25,750 bases of DNA. Origin: a virus. The number at the start of each line of letters is the position of its first letter. Position 1 is the stretch's first letter. Positions 14,929 through 22,349 of the stretch are shown here, in pieces. Both the position numbers and the translations under genes were made by a program. The notes under the pieces were generated by a model. That model was not told the origin of the DNA. It ran no database searches and saw nothing but the letters and a program-made list of their open reading frames with translations. The stretch covers positions 1-25,750 of IMG/VR virus record IMGVR_UViG_3300032342_000061; one strand, 5' to 3'.

Positions 14929-15971
14929 AACTGTTCTATTTTGAGTTCTTTATATAGTTCGATTAGGAACTGTGTATCAATCTTGTCAACGTTCAATTCA
15001 CCGACAAGTTTGACGAATGTATCATCGATGTTCTCTAGATGATCGACGTCAGCGTTTGTGTCAACAATCGCATCAGCTGTTTCTTTTGGTTCTTCAAAAA
15101 CAAGTTCGCGGAGATTAAACGTGTCCGTTATTGTTTGCTTAAGTGTTGTCATTTCTTCATATGTGATTGCAACGTCAGCAATACACTTGATACGGGCGCC
15201 GTCTATAAATGGTGCTTTATTGTCTATAATATCCGAAAGGTTGACCTTTCTATATTTTGGACACTGTTCCCAATTATAGAAGTGCATATTGTGTGTTGTA
15301 TGATCATAGACCATACAACCTCTTTCGTCATCACCAGCGTCACCAAAGTCCATTGGAAAACAGTTACCAATATATGTAACATTGAATCCTCTTTGTCTCT
15401 TATGAAAGTGACCAGATGCTATATGCTTCGGACCAGAGAAATCTCTACAGTCAGATCCATGAGGGTTAGTATAATTTGATCCTGTTAGAATAAATCCCTT
15501 GAATTCAAAGTGACCAGCCCAAAATGGTATATCCGCGTACTTTGCTAGGTCAGGATACTCGTGTTGAAACATATATGGACAAAACATCATCTTGTCGTGA
15601 ATGTCAGTGATCACCTCTGGTTGATCTATAACATGAAAGTTACGAAACTGTTTGAAATGAACAACAGAATGTATGTCTCTTGATGTCTTGTTGTATAGGT
15701 CATGATTACCTACAACGAAGAACACAGGAAGGCCAAAATTGTTGAGTTTCTCAGCACCGGCATAGGAGTATGCTAATGTTAGTACATTAATAGCACTTCG
15801 ATTCTCGTGCCAATCTCCGAGAAATCCTATATAATCAACACCACCTTCTTCTTTAACCGTTTTAATGAACCAATCAATATAGTTAATGCAATCTTGATTG
15901 TGTTGTTCAGAATTGTTCTTTTTGCCGAAATGTATATCAGTCATATAGGCCCCTTTGGCCAATTTTTTCAT
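14925..15971 (-). CDS. 47: Recombination endonuclease subunit gp47 (Mre11/SbcD-like)
   Basis: A 348-residue metallophosphoesterase nuclease (T4 gp47, about 339 aa). Motifs: MTDIHFGKK (Asp12, His14), LGDWHENRS (Asp53, His55), VVGNHD (86-91) and SGHFHKRQ, the full two-metal active site of Mre11. It acts with gp46 at DNA ends. The start is the ATG at 15971 (MKKLAKGAY), which has GGGAGA 5 bases upstream; the longer open frame up to 16022 would read through that ribosome site and into the homing endonuclease leader. No convincing promoter was seen just upstream. Transcription from gp55 would have to cross the inserted endonuclease gene. Confidence 0.95.
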   Translation of the reverse strand: MKKLAKGAYMTDIHFGKKNNSEQHNQDCINYIDWFIKTVKEEGGVDYIGFLGDWHENRSAINVLTLAYSYAGAEKLNNFGLPVFFVVGNHDLYNKTSRDIHSVVHFKQFRNFHVIDQPEVITDIHDKMMFCPYMFQHEYPDLAKYADIPFWAGHFEFKGFILTGSNYTNPHGSDCRDFSGPKHIASGHFHKRQRGFNVTYIGNCFPMDFGDAGDDERGCMVYDHTTHNMHFYNWEQCPKYRKVNLSDIIDNKAPFIDGARIKCIADVAITYEEMTTLKQTITDTFNLRELVFEEPKETADAIVDTNADVDHLENIDDTFVKLVGELNVDKIDTQFLIELYKELKIEQL

Positions 15972-16023
15972 AATATCTCCCATTGTTATTGTTATATATA
16001 AAGGAGTAAGAAAGGACTTCACT

Positions 16024-16719
16024 ATGGTAAGAAAAATATACTATACCTACCTATTAATTGATCCTCAAACAAACGTTCCCTTTTATGTTGGCAAAGGTAA
16101 ACGAAATAGAATGTATATGCACCGTGTTGATGCATTAACTCTGAATGGAATCGACTATAAAAATAATCGACCTCATCACAAACTAATTCGCGAACTTGAA
16201 ACTCAAGGCTTACGAATCAAATATCAAAAAATTCTTGAACGTGCTAGCGAAAAAGAAGCTTTAGATAGAGAACGTGAAACCATCAAAGAAATTGGACGTA
16301 AACTCAATAATACTGGTCCTCTATTGAACACCAGTCGCGGTGGTCATATTGGTGGTGAAACTTGTAAAAGTGTTTGTCAATATGATCTTAACAGTAATTT
16401 AATTTCAATATATCCATCTATAATAGTTGCTGCTGAATGTACTGGTGCTAACAGATCATATATCTCCCAATGTTGTAAAGGAAAGAGAAAATCTGCTGGT
16501 GGCTTTTTGTGGTCATATGAAAATAATCCTATTCCTGTCTTTAATAAAAAGTATTATCGTTCTGTTTTACAACTTTCTAAAGATGGTAGTTTAATTGCAA
16601 CATATCGTTCGCTTACTGAAGCTCAAAATCAAACCCATGTTGAATTACATAACATTAGTGAATGTTGTCGTGGTAAATCAAAAACAGCTGGTGGATTTGT
16701 GTGGAAATATGTCGATTAA
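16024..16719 (+). CDS. Free-standing GIY-YIG homing endonuclease with NUMOD1-type repeats
   Basis: A 231-residue mobile endonuclease. The N-terminal GIY-YIG domain has YYTYLLID near residue 6, FYVGKGKRNR at 20-29, a likely catalytic Glu in LDRERETIKE (about 80-89) and LLNTSRGG at 100-107. Two DNA-binding repeats of the NUMOD1 / intron-encoded repeat type follow, each ending with the same pattern: CCKGKRKSAGGFLWSY (150-165) and CCRGKSKTAGGFVWKY (214-229). Genes like this (T4 seg family) cut phage genomes lacking them and spread by repair. It sits alone on the plus strand between gp47 and gp55, which face the other way, and its stop is 3 bases from the gp55 stop. The start ATG 16024 has AAAGGA 7 bases upstream. 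The ORF is intact, so probably active. Confidence 0.9.
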   Translation: MVRKIYYTYLLIDPQTNVPFYVGKGKRNRMYMHRVDALTLNGIDYKNNRPHHKLIRELETQGLRIKYQKILERASEKEALDRERETIKEIGRKLNNTGPLLNTSRGGHIGGETCKSVCQYDLNSNLISIYPSIIVAAECTGANRSYISQCCKGKRKSAGGFLWSYENNPIPVFNKKYYRSVLQLSKDGSLIATYRSLTEAQNQTHVELHNISECCRGKSKTAGGFVWKYVD

Positions 16720-16736
16720 ACATCATTCTTGATGTT
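16719..16736 (+). terminator. Small hairpin at the convergent endonuclease/gp55 ends
   Basis: AACATCA-TTCT-TGATGTT, a 7-bp stem starting at the endonuclease stop codon and followed by TCTTGTTC. It could be a weak terminator for either strand; the stem is AT-rich and there is no real U-run. Confidence 0.3.
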
Positions 16737-17238
16737 CTTGTTCGTTATGTTCTTCGATTTTTTGTTCTACATATGATATATCGTCTGAGCTGTACTTTTC
16801 TTCACGATTTAGACGTTGTTCATTTTCATAATCTGTCATAAAACTATGGGATGGAGACATTTCGTGTTCGATCAATAAGAGGTTCTTTCCCTTACTGTGA
16901 CGTGTCTCAACATTTAGGTATTGTCTGAAAGAATTCTTGATACATTCTGTGTAATACGAAAATGCATTTGATCCTAGATCAGTTTTGCATCCCATCCAGC
17001 TCTTGACCAACATCATCATAGCATATGACTTCATGTCGTCCAGGTAGCTGTAGTTGATAAAGTTCGCCCGCTTGCCGAACCTATTGCACAACATTGTCAA
17101 CATTAGTGCAAGATTGTTCGACATCCGACCTTGTTCTTTGCTTATCCGAACTTCGGCTAGGAGGTCTTTATTGTTGAGATAGTTCTTTTTCTTTGGGATA
17201 GGTGTAGGTGCACCTATAGTGGGAGGTGTATCTTTCAT
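16723..17238 (-). CDS. 55: Late-transcription sigma factor gp55
   Basis: A 171-residue divergent sigma factor (T4 gp55, about 185 aa) that directs RNA polymerase to late promoters. KKKNYLNNKDLLAEVRISK (17-35) matches the N-terminal T4 motif YNYVNNKELL. The region-2-like core is about 42-110, with YSYLDDMKSYAMMMLVKSWM and NAFSYYTECIKNSFRQYLN. The C-terminus is hydrophilic (EQKIEEHNEQEHQE) and lacks the hydrophobic clamp-binding motif known at the end of T4 gp55. The start is the ATG at 17238 (MKDTPPTIG), with AAGGAC 6 bases upstream; a longer frame to 17433 would extend upstream of the promoter and over the divergent gene, so it is rejected. A near-consensus sigma70 promoter precedes it. Its stop is 3 bases from the homing endonuclease stop. 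Confidence 0.88.
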   Translation of the reverse strand: MKDTPPTIGAPTPIPKKKNYLNNKDLLAEVRISKEQGRMSNNLALMLTMLCNRFGKRANFINYSYLDDMKSYAMMMLVKSWMGCKTDLGSNAFSYYTECIKNSFRQYLNVETRHSKGKNLLLIEHEMSPSHSFMTDYENEQRLNREEKYSSDDISYVEQKIEEHNEQEHQE

Positions 17239-17283
17239 AGAAGTCCTTATTATTGTTGTTATTGGATAGACTTTCTTAACTTC

Positions 17284-17312
17284 ATTATACATTAAGTTAA
17301 GTATGTTTTCAA
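17284..17312 (-). promoter_or_regulatory. Sigma70-type promoter for gp55
   Basis: On the minus strand TTGAAA (17312-17307), exactly 17 bases, then TATAAT (17289-17284), 46 bases upstream of the gp55 ATG. A strong host-type promoter, so the late sigma is made early. Confidence 0.8.
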
Positions 17313-17357
17313 CGAGGCAGGGTGTATTATATATAGTTAGATCGGCGAGGAGTAATA

Positions 17358-18122
17358 ATGACAACAGCACGAGAAGAACCTGTAACACTAACACAAACAT
17401 TAAAGGCTCGTTTGGTTTCCCTTGCAAACCCAAGCGAGTTTATTATCTTTGATGTTTCACCATCAATTGCTGAAGAACGAACGGTTAATTATCAGTCGTT
17501 AAATCCTGTCCATATGCCAGGTAGTATTTGGATGTATCAGAATACAGAATCGAGAACATTTAGTATTACAGCAAAGATGGTTTCTCGAACACCACAAGAA
17601 GCACGAAAGAATCTTGAATATCACAACCGTTTGCGTGGTTGGTGTATGCCATATTTTGGTGCAACAACAGCACAACAAGAAAGACAAAAAGCGAGTGCAA
17701 GAGGAAATAATAATCCGACCCAAAATACAGCAACATCCCCAACTGGTCGAACAGCTACAAATAATCTTCTTGGCTCACCACCTGATGTACTGTCTTTTTC
17801 AGCATATTCAGATGGCGTAGGTGTAACATCAGGAAGTTCCGCGAATGGTCAAAACCGTCTTGTTAGATATGGTAACATCTCACGTATTCCTGTTGTAATT
17901 AGGAACTTTGCATTCACATATCCTAATGATGTTGACTATATTCCAACATCTGGAGGTGGTCCTAATTTTGATCAACTTAAAGATCCAGAGGGACTCTTTC
18001 AGGTTCCATTTCCCATGACGATCGAGTACACAATTGGTCTCCTCGAAGTTCATTCGCCATTGGAGTATGCAACAAAGTTTGACTTATCTGCCTTCAAGCA
18101 GGGAATTTTAACGGAGTTCTAA
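17358..18122 (+). CDS. 48: Baseplate tail-tube cap protein, gp48-like
   Basis: A 254-residue baseplate protein resembling the T4 gp48 type of myovirus proteins that cap the hub and start tube growth. Seen: SRTFSITAKMVSRTPQEAR, NLEYHNRLRGWCMPYFG near residue 87, LGSPPDVLSFSAYS near 138, RIPVVIRNFAFTYPNDVDYI near 175, and a C-terminal IEYTIGLLEVHSPLEYATKF block ending KQGILTEF, like the YTGTF end of T4 gp48. A Gln/Asn/Thr/Ser-rich linker (about 105-137) separates the halves. T4 gp48 is longer (364 aa), and gp54 is the main alternative. The start at 17358 has GAGGAG 5 bases upstream. It heads a tight three-gene baseplate run. TATATATA near 17328 is the nearest promoter-like element; no TATAAATA is present. 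Confidence 0.7.
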   Translation: MTTAREEPVTLTQTLKARLVSLANPSEFIIFDVSPSIAEERTVNYQSLNPVHMPGSIWMYQNTESRTFSITAKMVSRTPQEARKNLEYHNRLRGWCMPYFGATTAQQERQKASARGNNNPTQNTATSPTGRTATNNLLGSPPDVLSFSAYSDGVGVTSGSSANGQNRLVRYGNISRIPVVIRNFAFTYPNDVDYIPTSGGGPNFDQLKDPEGLFQVPFPMTIEYTIGLLEVHSPLEYATKFDLSAFKQGILTEF

Positions 18123-18123
18123 T

Positions 18124-18456
18124 ATGCCAGTTAATACTAATCCAACACAACCGACATCGTCACTTGCTGACAACAAATCTAGGTACGTCAAAGGTGGCGA
18201 AACTGAACTTGATGGTAACTATCTTGGTTGGTGGGAACTAAATCCAATTGCACCAAGTGTCGATGACATAACAATTACAATTCCTAAGAAGTACCACCTG
18301 CGTCCCGATTTACTTGCTTTTGACGTGTATGGAAAAGCAAAATATCAGTGGTTGATCCTTCAATTCAACACAATACTCGACATTGAAGTAGAGTTTGTTG
18401 AAGGTCGAATAATAACAATTCCTTCACCTGCACGTGCAGCGTTCTCATATAGTTAA
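18124..18456 (+). CDS. 53: Baseplate wedge protein, gp53-like
   Basis: A 110-residue protein with the pattern of the gp53 wedge family: YLGWWELNPIAPSVDDITIT, the conserved block KYHLRPDLLAFDVYGKAKYQ with WLILQFN, then a short end EFVEGRIITIPSP that looks LysM-like. T4 gp53 (196 aa) joins wedges to one another around the hub. The ATG is 1 base after the gp48-like stop, with GGAG at the end of that gene as ribosome site, so the two are translationally coupled. The first 20 residues are Thr/Ser/Asn-rich and probably flexible. Confidence 0.75.
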   Translation: MPVNTNPTQPTSSLADNKSRYVKGGETELDGNYLGWWELNPIAPSVDDITITIPKKYHLRPDLLAFDVYGKAKYQWLILQFNTILDIEVEFVEGRIITIPSPARAAFSYS

Positions 18457-18458
18457 AT

Positions 18459-21149
18459 ATGCCACAAACAACAGATGATCTCATTCTAGATCAAGATGTA
18501 ACAACTGGTAATCCTCTACATAGTTATCGTTCCTATAGTTACCAACATATTCTCCTTGCTTGCGTTGAGAGTTCTATCGCTGAGACAGAATTTGAAAATA
18601 TATCACCTGATAAGCTAGTTCCAACCGCGGATGCATTTGGTGATATAAATCGTCGTGCACGGCCACAATACATCAACAACGATACAACACTCCCGTTTGT
18701 TGTTGTTCTCAACACAGCAATAGATGCTGAATTCTTGATTAAGTCATTGAATGTTACAATGACGTTAGGTCCACCTCCAAACATGGGGACAATTAAAGAA
18801 ACAGCAACGTCAATGTATGCAACACAAGCGTTTAATTCAGAAGGGTCAATGGTTATCGAAGAACCTGCTGGAATAAGATTTGGTGAACTTCTTGTTAAGA
18901 TTGCTGAAACATTACGAGCAGATGTATCTAGGATCATTTTTGTTCTTAAAACATATTTCATTGGTGTTACAGACCAGAATAAGACAGAGATTATAACAGC
19001 AGTTAAACCTCTGCCGATATTTTTTACTGACATTGATATGACAATCACTCAGGTTGGTTCCCGGTATGATATTAAGTTCTTACCAGTTGTCAATGGATTT
19101 GCAAATCGTAACGAAGTGTCAAACGTCGGTAGCTCGCTAAAATTTACAACAGGAACAACTATCGGTGAAGCGATGGCTGCAATGGCTGCACGTCTTAATG
19201 CAGAACAACAAGAGCTTGCAAAGACCAATAAAGATCTACAGCCTATTGAATATAAAATTGTTGTTCATGAACCGTATTCGACTTACCCAATCGTTGTTCC
19301 TTCTGCCAACAAGGATAAGACGAACGCACAACTTAGTGCCAATATGAATGAATCGATTACATCGATCATGCAAAAGGTGATGCAACTATCACCAACTGTA
19401 CAAAATGAATTGTTATCGAGAGAGGACATTAATCCTGATGCACAGGAGAAGAAGAAACGATATGTATTTAAGATAATTTCTCGACCACGATCATCGAAAG
19501 GTGCATTTGTTATCGAGTATCATATCATGAGGACTGCTGTGTTTCTTCTTCCACAACCCACAGAAGAAGAAAAGAAGAAAGGTCCAAGTGGTATTGAACA
19601 AGCACGTACTAGAGCATTGGCTGCAATTGAAACAGAAGCTCGTGCTGTTAATAACCTTTTAGTGTACAACTATATTTTCACAGGTCGAAATATTGACATT
19701 CTTGAGTTCGACATGAAACTTGATATGTTTACAACATACCAAGCATATTATTTCGAACAGAATCCGGTTACAGCTGAGGCACAACAAAAACCACAATCTC
19801 ATACATTTGTTGTTTCTGGTAATAAGGATCGTTATGCACAACGTGTAACGACAGACTATCCAAGTTTGCAGACGCTTCCTAAAGTTCCGAATAATCCTCC
19901 ATACAATGTTGAAGATGCTGCATCATATTATCAGTTTAGTGACTATCTCCGTCGAGCGGTTTCATTTACATCTGTCGCAGCAGACTTTACAATCGCTGGC
20001 GATCCAAGGCTATACTCAGGACTATTAACTACACCACTCGACTTTGTGGGTAATGTTGTAAATCAAAGTTCGTCAAATAGTGATACAACATCAAGAGTTA
20101 TGACAGCATGGGGTACAACACCAGCACTTATCAAGATTCGCGTGTTTATGCCTCTACCGCAAAAGATACAAAAAGCAACAGAACGGTTCTCTGCTCCATT
20201 TTGGTATGATGGTCTATTTGCCATAATGCAAGTAACAAATATATTTGGCGAGGATGGTAAGTTCACACAAAAACTTGAAACACTACAAATTCCATTATCA
20301 TTTGACTTGCCGGATAGCAATGCAGGTGCTGCAAGTCGCGCCATTGCTGGTGCTAGCGTTGAGGAAAGGGAAAACAAAGATGCTGAAGCATTGATGAAAG
20401 CACAGGAAACAGAGAGACGTGATATTCATGATGTAGACAAGCATCTATCAACGGATTCCACCCTTCAAGAGGCTCAAAAAGAACTTCTTCGTCTTGCTTA
20501 CGAACTAGCGTTTCCATCGAGAATGCCTACAATTATCCTTCAGTCTATGGTTCTTCAAGATTCAAATGCTGGACAGGAACAATACAGAAGAATAATTGGC
20601 AATATTGTTACAGGTGCTGTCAAGGTTGATGCAGAACGCGTGCAAACGTTATTGAAGACTAATTTAGATCTCATTCCAACTTCATTTCCACAGAAAAGTG
20701 TTGTAGAGCGTGCATCCCGTATCGGTGCTTTTAAGAATAAACAACTATTCAATATTGCTGATCTTAACAGTATACGGAATCAACTTCGAGACGATAACAC
20801 ATTCAATTTACGATGTGCGATTAAACTGTTTGAACAGGATCTAGCTGGCCTTAAGAGAGAGTTTTCACAGACAAGTATTCAGTCCCAATTGTCACGAGAT
20901 ACATTAATTGGAGCCTCTGATTTAGTAACAGAACGAGCAATTATTTTACATGGAATACCAGAGTTGTATAATGCTTCAACATTAAGCTTTCGTCCATATC
21001 TTGAAGTAGTATCGTTAACAGCACAGCAAGTTCTTGAGACACCTTATGTGATACATATAAAGGGTTGGTTTGATAGTGTAAACAAATTTAACGACACTGA
21101 ACTTAAGGGAACTGCTGCTCAAAATGTTAACCGAGATTTGATTCGTTGA
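18459..21149 (+). CDS. Large baseplate/hub-like structural protein
   Basis: An 896-residue virion protein. The middle carries KPLPIFFTDIDMTITQVGSR with YDIKFLPVVNGFANR (about 180-215), VYNYIFTGRNIDILEFDMK (about 400-420), and a segment FWYDGLFAIMQVTNIFGEDG then KFTQKLETLQIP (about 585-618). That last pattern resembles the final domain of hub proteins in other contractile tails. The C-terminal third is helical and charged, with ATERAIILHGIPELY-like sequence near 830 and a Gly-Trp beta end. A hub or tail-tip role is inferred from these patterns and from gp48/gp53 directly upstream. No T4 gene name can be given. Its ATG follows the gp53-like stop by 2 bases and lacks a ribosome site of its own, so it probably depends on reinitiation. 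Confidence 0.6.
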   Translation: MPQTTDDLILDQDVTTGNPLHSYRSYSYQHILLACVESSIAETEFENISPDKLVPTADAFGDINRRARPQYINNDTTLPFVVVLNTAIDAEFLIKSLNVTMTLGPPPNMGTIKETATSMYATQAFNSEGSMVIEEPAGIRFGELLVKIAETLRADVSRIIFVLKTYFIGVTDQNKTEIITAVKPLPIFFTDIDMTITQVGSRYDIKFLPVVNGFANRNEVSNVGSSLKFTTGTTIGEAMAAMAARLNAEQQELAKTNKDLQPIEYKIVVHEPYSTYPIVVPSANKDKTNAQLSANMNESITSIMQKVMQLSPTVQNELLSREDINPDAQEKKKRYVFKIISRPRSSKGAFVIEYHIMRTAVFLLPQPTEEEKKKGPSGIEQARTRALAAIETEARAVNNLLVYNYIFTGRNIDILEFDMKLDMFTTYQAYYFEQNPVTAEAQQKPQSHTFVVSGNKDRYAQRVTTDYPSLQTLPKVPNNPPYNVEDAASYYQFSDYLRRAVSFTSVAADFTIAGDPRLYSGLLTTPLDFVGNVVNQSSSNSDTTSRVMTAWGTTPALIKIRVFMPLPQKIQKATERFSAPFWYDGLFAIMQVTNIFGEDGKFTQKLETLQIPLSFDLPDSNAGAASRAIAGASVEERENKDAEALMKAQETERRDIHDVDKHLSTDSTLQEAQKELLRLAYELAFPSRMPTIILQSMVLQDSNAGQEQYRRIIGNIVTGAVKVDAERVQTLLKTNLDLIPTSFPQKSVVERASRIGAFKNKQLFNIADLNSIRNQLRDDNTFNLRCAIKLFEQDLAGLKREFSQTSIQSQLSRDTLIGASDLVTERAIILHGIPELYNASTLSFRPYLEVVSLTAQQVLETPYVIHIKGWFDSVNKFNDTELKGTAAQNVNRDLIR

Positions 21150-21175
21150 TCCAACGCTTGTGGTTACTATATAAT
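21146..21175 (+). promoter_or_regulatory. Possible sigma70 promoter for the dsbA unit
   Basis: TTGATC (21146-21151, 4 of 6 consensus), an 18-base spacer and TATAAT (21170-21175), at the end of the large structural gene. It would start an early transcript over the leader peptide and dsbA. Weaker than the other sigma70 sites. Confidence 0.5.
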
Positions 21176-21198
21176 ATCAATACAATAAGGAGACTATC

Positions 21199-21225
21199 AT
21201 GTCTATACAAAGGGGAGAACTATAA
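21199..21225 (+). CDS. Leader peptide ORF MSIQRGEL before dsbA
   Basis: Eight codons and a stop. It has its own strong ribosome site (AAGGAG, 6 bases before the ATG), and its stop overlaps the dsbA start as TAATG. The dsbA ribosome site (GGGGAG) lies inside it. It may couple or pace dsbA translation, or the real signal may be the doubled ribosome site. No homologue is known to me. Confidence 0.4.
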   Translation: MSIQRGEL

Positions 21226-21479
21226 TGCAACTTAATAGTGCAGAAGATAGAGAAAAATATAGGATCATGCTTGATCAAATTAGTGTCTGTATGTCCGCAG
21301 TTGAAGAACAACAGGAAATAATTAAGGAAATTATCGACGCGTCAGAGGCAACATTTGGTGTCGACAAGAAGACAACAAGGAACCTAGCAAAAGTTCTTCA
21401 CAAAGCAAATTATGAAGACGTCAGACAGTCTTTTGAGACGCTTGAGTCGCTATACGAACTGATTACTAAATCTAAGTAA
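21225..21479 (+). CDS. dsbA: DsbA-like dsDNA-binding late transcription protein
   Basis: An 84-residue helical protein resembling T4 DsbA (89 aa), a small double-strand DNA-binding protein reported to act at late promoters. The shared pattern is in the second half: EIIDASEATFGVDKKTTRNL, then AKVLHKANYEDVRQSFETLE and LYELITKSK, against T4 sequence with GVDGKMFNRLLALYHKDN and a closing ELYDTVFSK. The start at 21225 has GGGGAG 6 bases upstream, inside the leader ORF. It precedes the transglycosylase and polymerase genes. Confidence 0.75.
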   Translation: MQLNSAEDREKYRIMLDQISVCMSAVEEQQEIIKEIIDASEATFGVDKKTTRNLAKVLHKANYEDVRQSFETLESLYELITKSK

Positions 21480-21488
21480 CAACTTTTT

Positions 21489-21528
21489 GATCGTAAGGTA
21501 CGATCGCCTATTGTGGCCGGCAACCACA
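21489..21528 (+). repeat. Two tandem hairpins between dsbA and the transglycosylase
   Basis: First: GATCGTA-AGG-TACGATC (21489-21505), 7 perfect pairs. Second: TGTGG-CCGGCAA-CCACA (21512-21528), 5 pairs. There is no U-run, so they are more likely mRNA processing or protein-binding elements than a terminator. The sequence ACGATCGCCTATT here resembles ACGATCGCTATT in the gp43 leader palindrome. Confidence 0.45.
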
Positions 21529-21556
21529 CTAACACTCGTGAAATATAGGAGGCATT

Positions 21557-22261
21557 ATGAGGTGTCTTTTTACTGGTATCCTCTTAACCAACCTTGTCAC
21601 AGCGTTTTTCCTTGCAAACTTTTATCTGGATGCAAGAACGACAGCTGTTACGCAACAACAGCAACAAGAGCAAGTGCAGCAAGACCGAGAGCAGCGAGAA
21701 CAACAGAAGGAAGTAGCACTCAAAAGAAATCCACGACTTCGTGTTCAAGGCTATACAGCAACACAAACAAATCTTCTAGCAAACGCTTACAATATAGCAT
21801 CAAAATACGGGCGTAGTACTGCTGAGGCAATTCAAGGAATTCTCCTTCAAGAAAGTACAGCTGGAACATCAATTAAGGTTGGTGGGATGCATCTACCTGT
21901 AGGTAAGCGATACTACGGAGTGATGCAAATTAAAGTATCTGCAGCACGTGATGTACTTGATGGCAAGCAGTCATTAGCACAACATTTCTTTGGTCGCTCC
22001 TCTTATAGAGTAACAGACGAAGAGATTATTGCTCAACTGATTTCTGATGATAAGTTCAATATTGTCATTGGAACGGAGTACTTTGTCAAATACAAAAAAG
22101 ACGTGCAAACACTTGCAGAAGCAGTTTTAATCTACAATCAAGGTCCAGTGGGTGCTAAAAAGTATAGTAACCCTCAGGATGTTGAATACGTTACCAGCGT
22201 TCTTGATCATATCGAGTACAACGTTCGACCATTTAACGTAAAATTCGTTAAAGGTATCTAG
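21557..22261 (+). CDS. Membrane-anchored lytic transglycosylase (SLT family)
   Basis: A 234-residue peptidoglycan-cleaving enzyme. A single N-terminal hydrophobic segment (CLFTGILLTNLVTAFFLANF, residues 3-22) looks like a signal-anchor, followed by a Gln/Arg-rich linker (33-52). The SLT lysozyme-like domain begins about residue 65 with catalytic Glu99 in GILLQES, then YYGVMQIK (119-126) and VLIYNQGP. The domain looks complete. The weak, Thr/Ala/Gly-containing anchor would suit a signal-arrest-release endolysin, but a tail-associated or entry role cannot be ruled out. The start at 21557 has a near-perfect TAGGAGG 5 bases upstream. It lies between dsbA and gp43, an odd place for a lysis gene. 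Confidence 0.82.
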   Translation: MRCLFTGILLTNLVTAFFLANFYLDARTTAVTQQQQQEQVQQDREQREQQKEVALKRNPRLRVQGYTATQTNLLANAYNIASKYGRSTAEAIQGILLQESTAGTSIKVGGMHLPVGKRYYGVMQIKVSAARDVLDGKQSLAQHFFGRSSYRVTDEEIIAQLISDDKFNIVIGTEYFVKYKKDVQTLAEAVLIYNQGPVGAKKYSNPQDVEYVTSVLDHIEYNVRPFNVKFVKGI

Positions 22262-22287
22262 TCGAAGTAGCGCATCAACAGTAACCG

Positions 22288-22317
22288 TTGACACCCTAAT
22301 AGTGGTCGTCTTATAAT
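22288..22317 (+). promoter_or_regulatory. Consensus sigma70 promoter for gp43-gp45
   Basis: TTGACA (22288-22293), an 18-base spacer and TATAAT (22312-22317): both hexamers perfect. The expected start point, near 22324, leaves a leader of about 26 bases before the gp43 ATG. Confidence 0.82.
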
Positions 22318-22334
22318 AGACGATCGCTATTAGG
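22295..22334 (+). promoter_or_regulatory. 17-bp interrupted palindrome around the gp43 -10 box
   Basis: Left arm 22295-22311 and right arm 22318-22334 match in 15 of 17 positions, and both mismatches are G-U pairs in RNA; the six central bases are the TATAAT box. The right arm ends in CTATTAGG, which overlaps the gp43 ribosome site AGGAG (22332-22336). As DNA it could be a repressor operator. In read-through RNA it would hide the ribosome site, whereas mRNA started at the local promoter lacks the left arm. Confidence 0.7.
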
Positions 22335-22349
22335 AGTACAATAAGAATA

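Noticed and set aside
15039-15479. Plus-strand Cys-rich open frame
   Set aside because: Antisense shadow of gp47; no start signals and no recognisable motif.
15972-16022. Longer gp47 start
   Set aside because: It would read through the GGGAGA ribosome site at the better ATG (15971) and the leader of the divergent endonuclease.
17239-17433. Extended N-terminus of gp55 with a Leu/Val-rich hydrophobic stretch
   Set aside because: It lies upstream of the strong sigma70 promoter and good ribosome site at 17238, and overlaps the divergent gp48-like start; it is the antisense shadow of that gene.
18539-19048. Minus-strand frame of 169 codons
   Set aside because: Antisense shadow of the large hub-like gene, without promoter or ribosome site.
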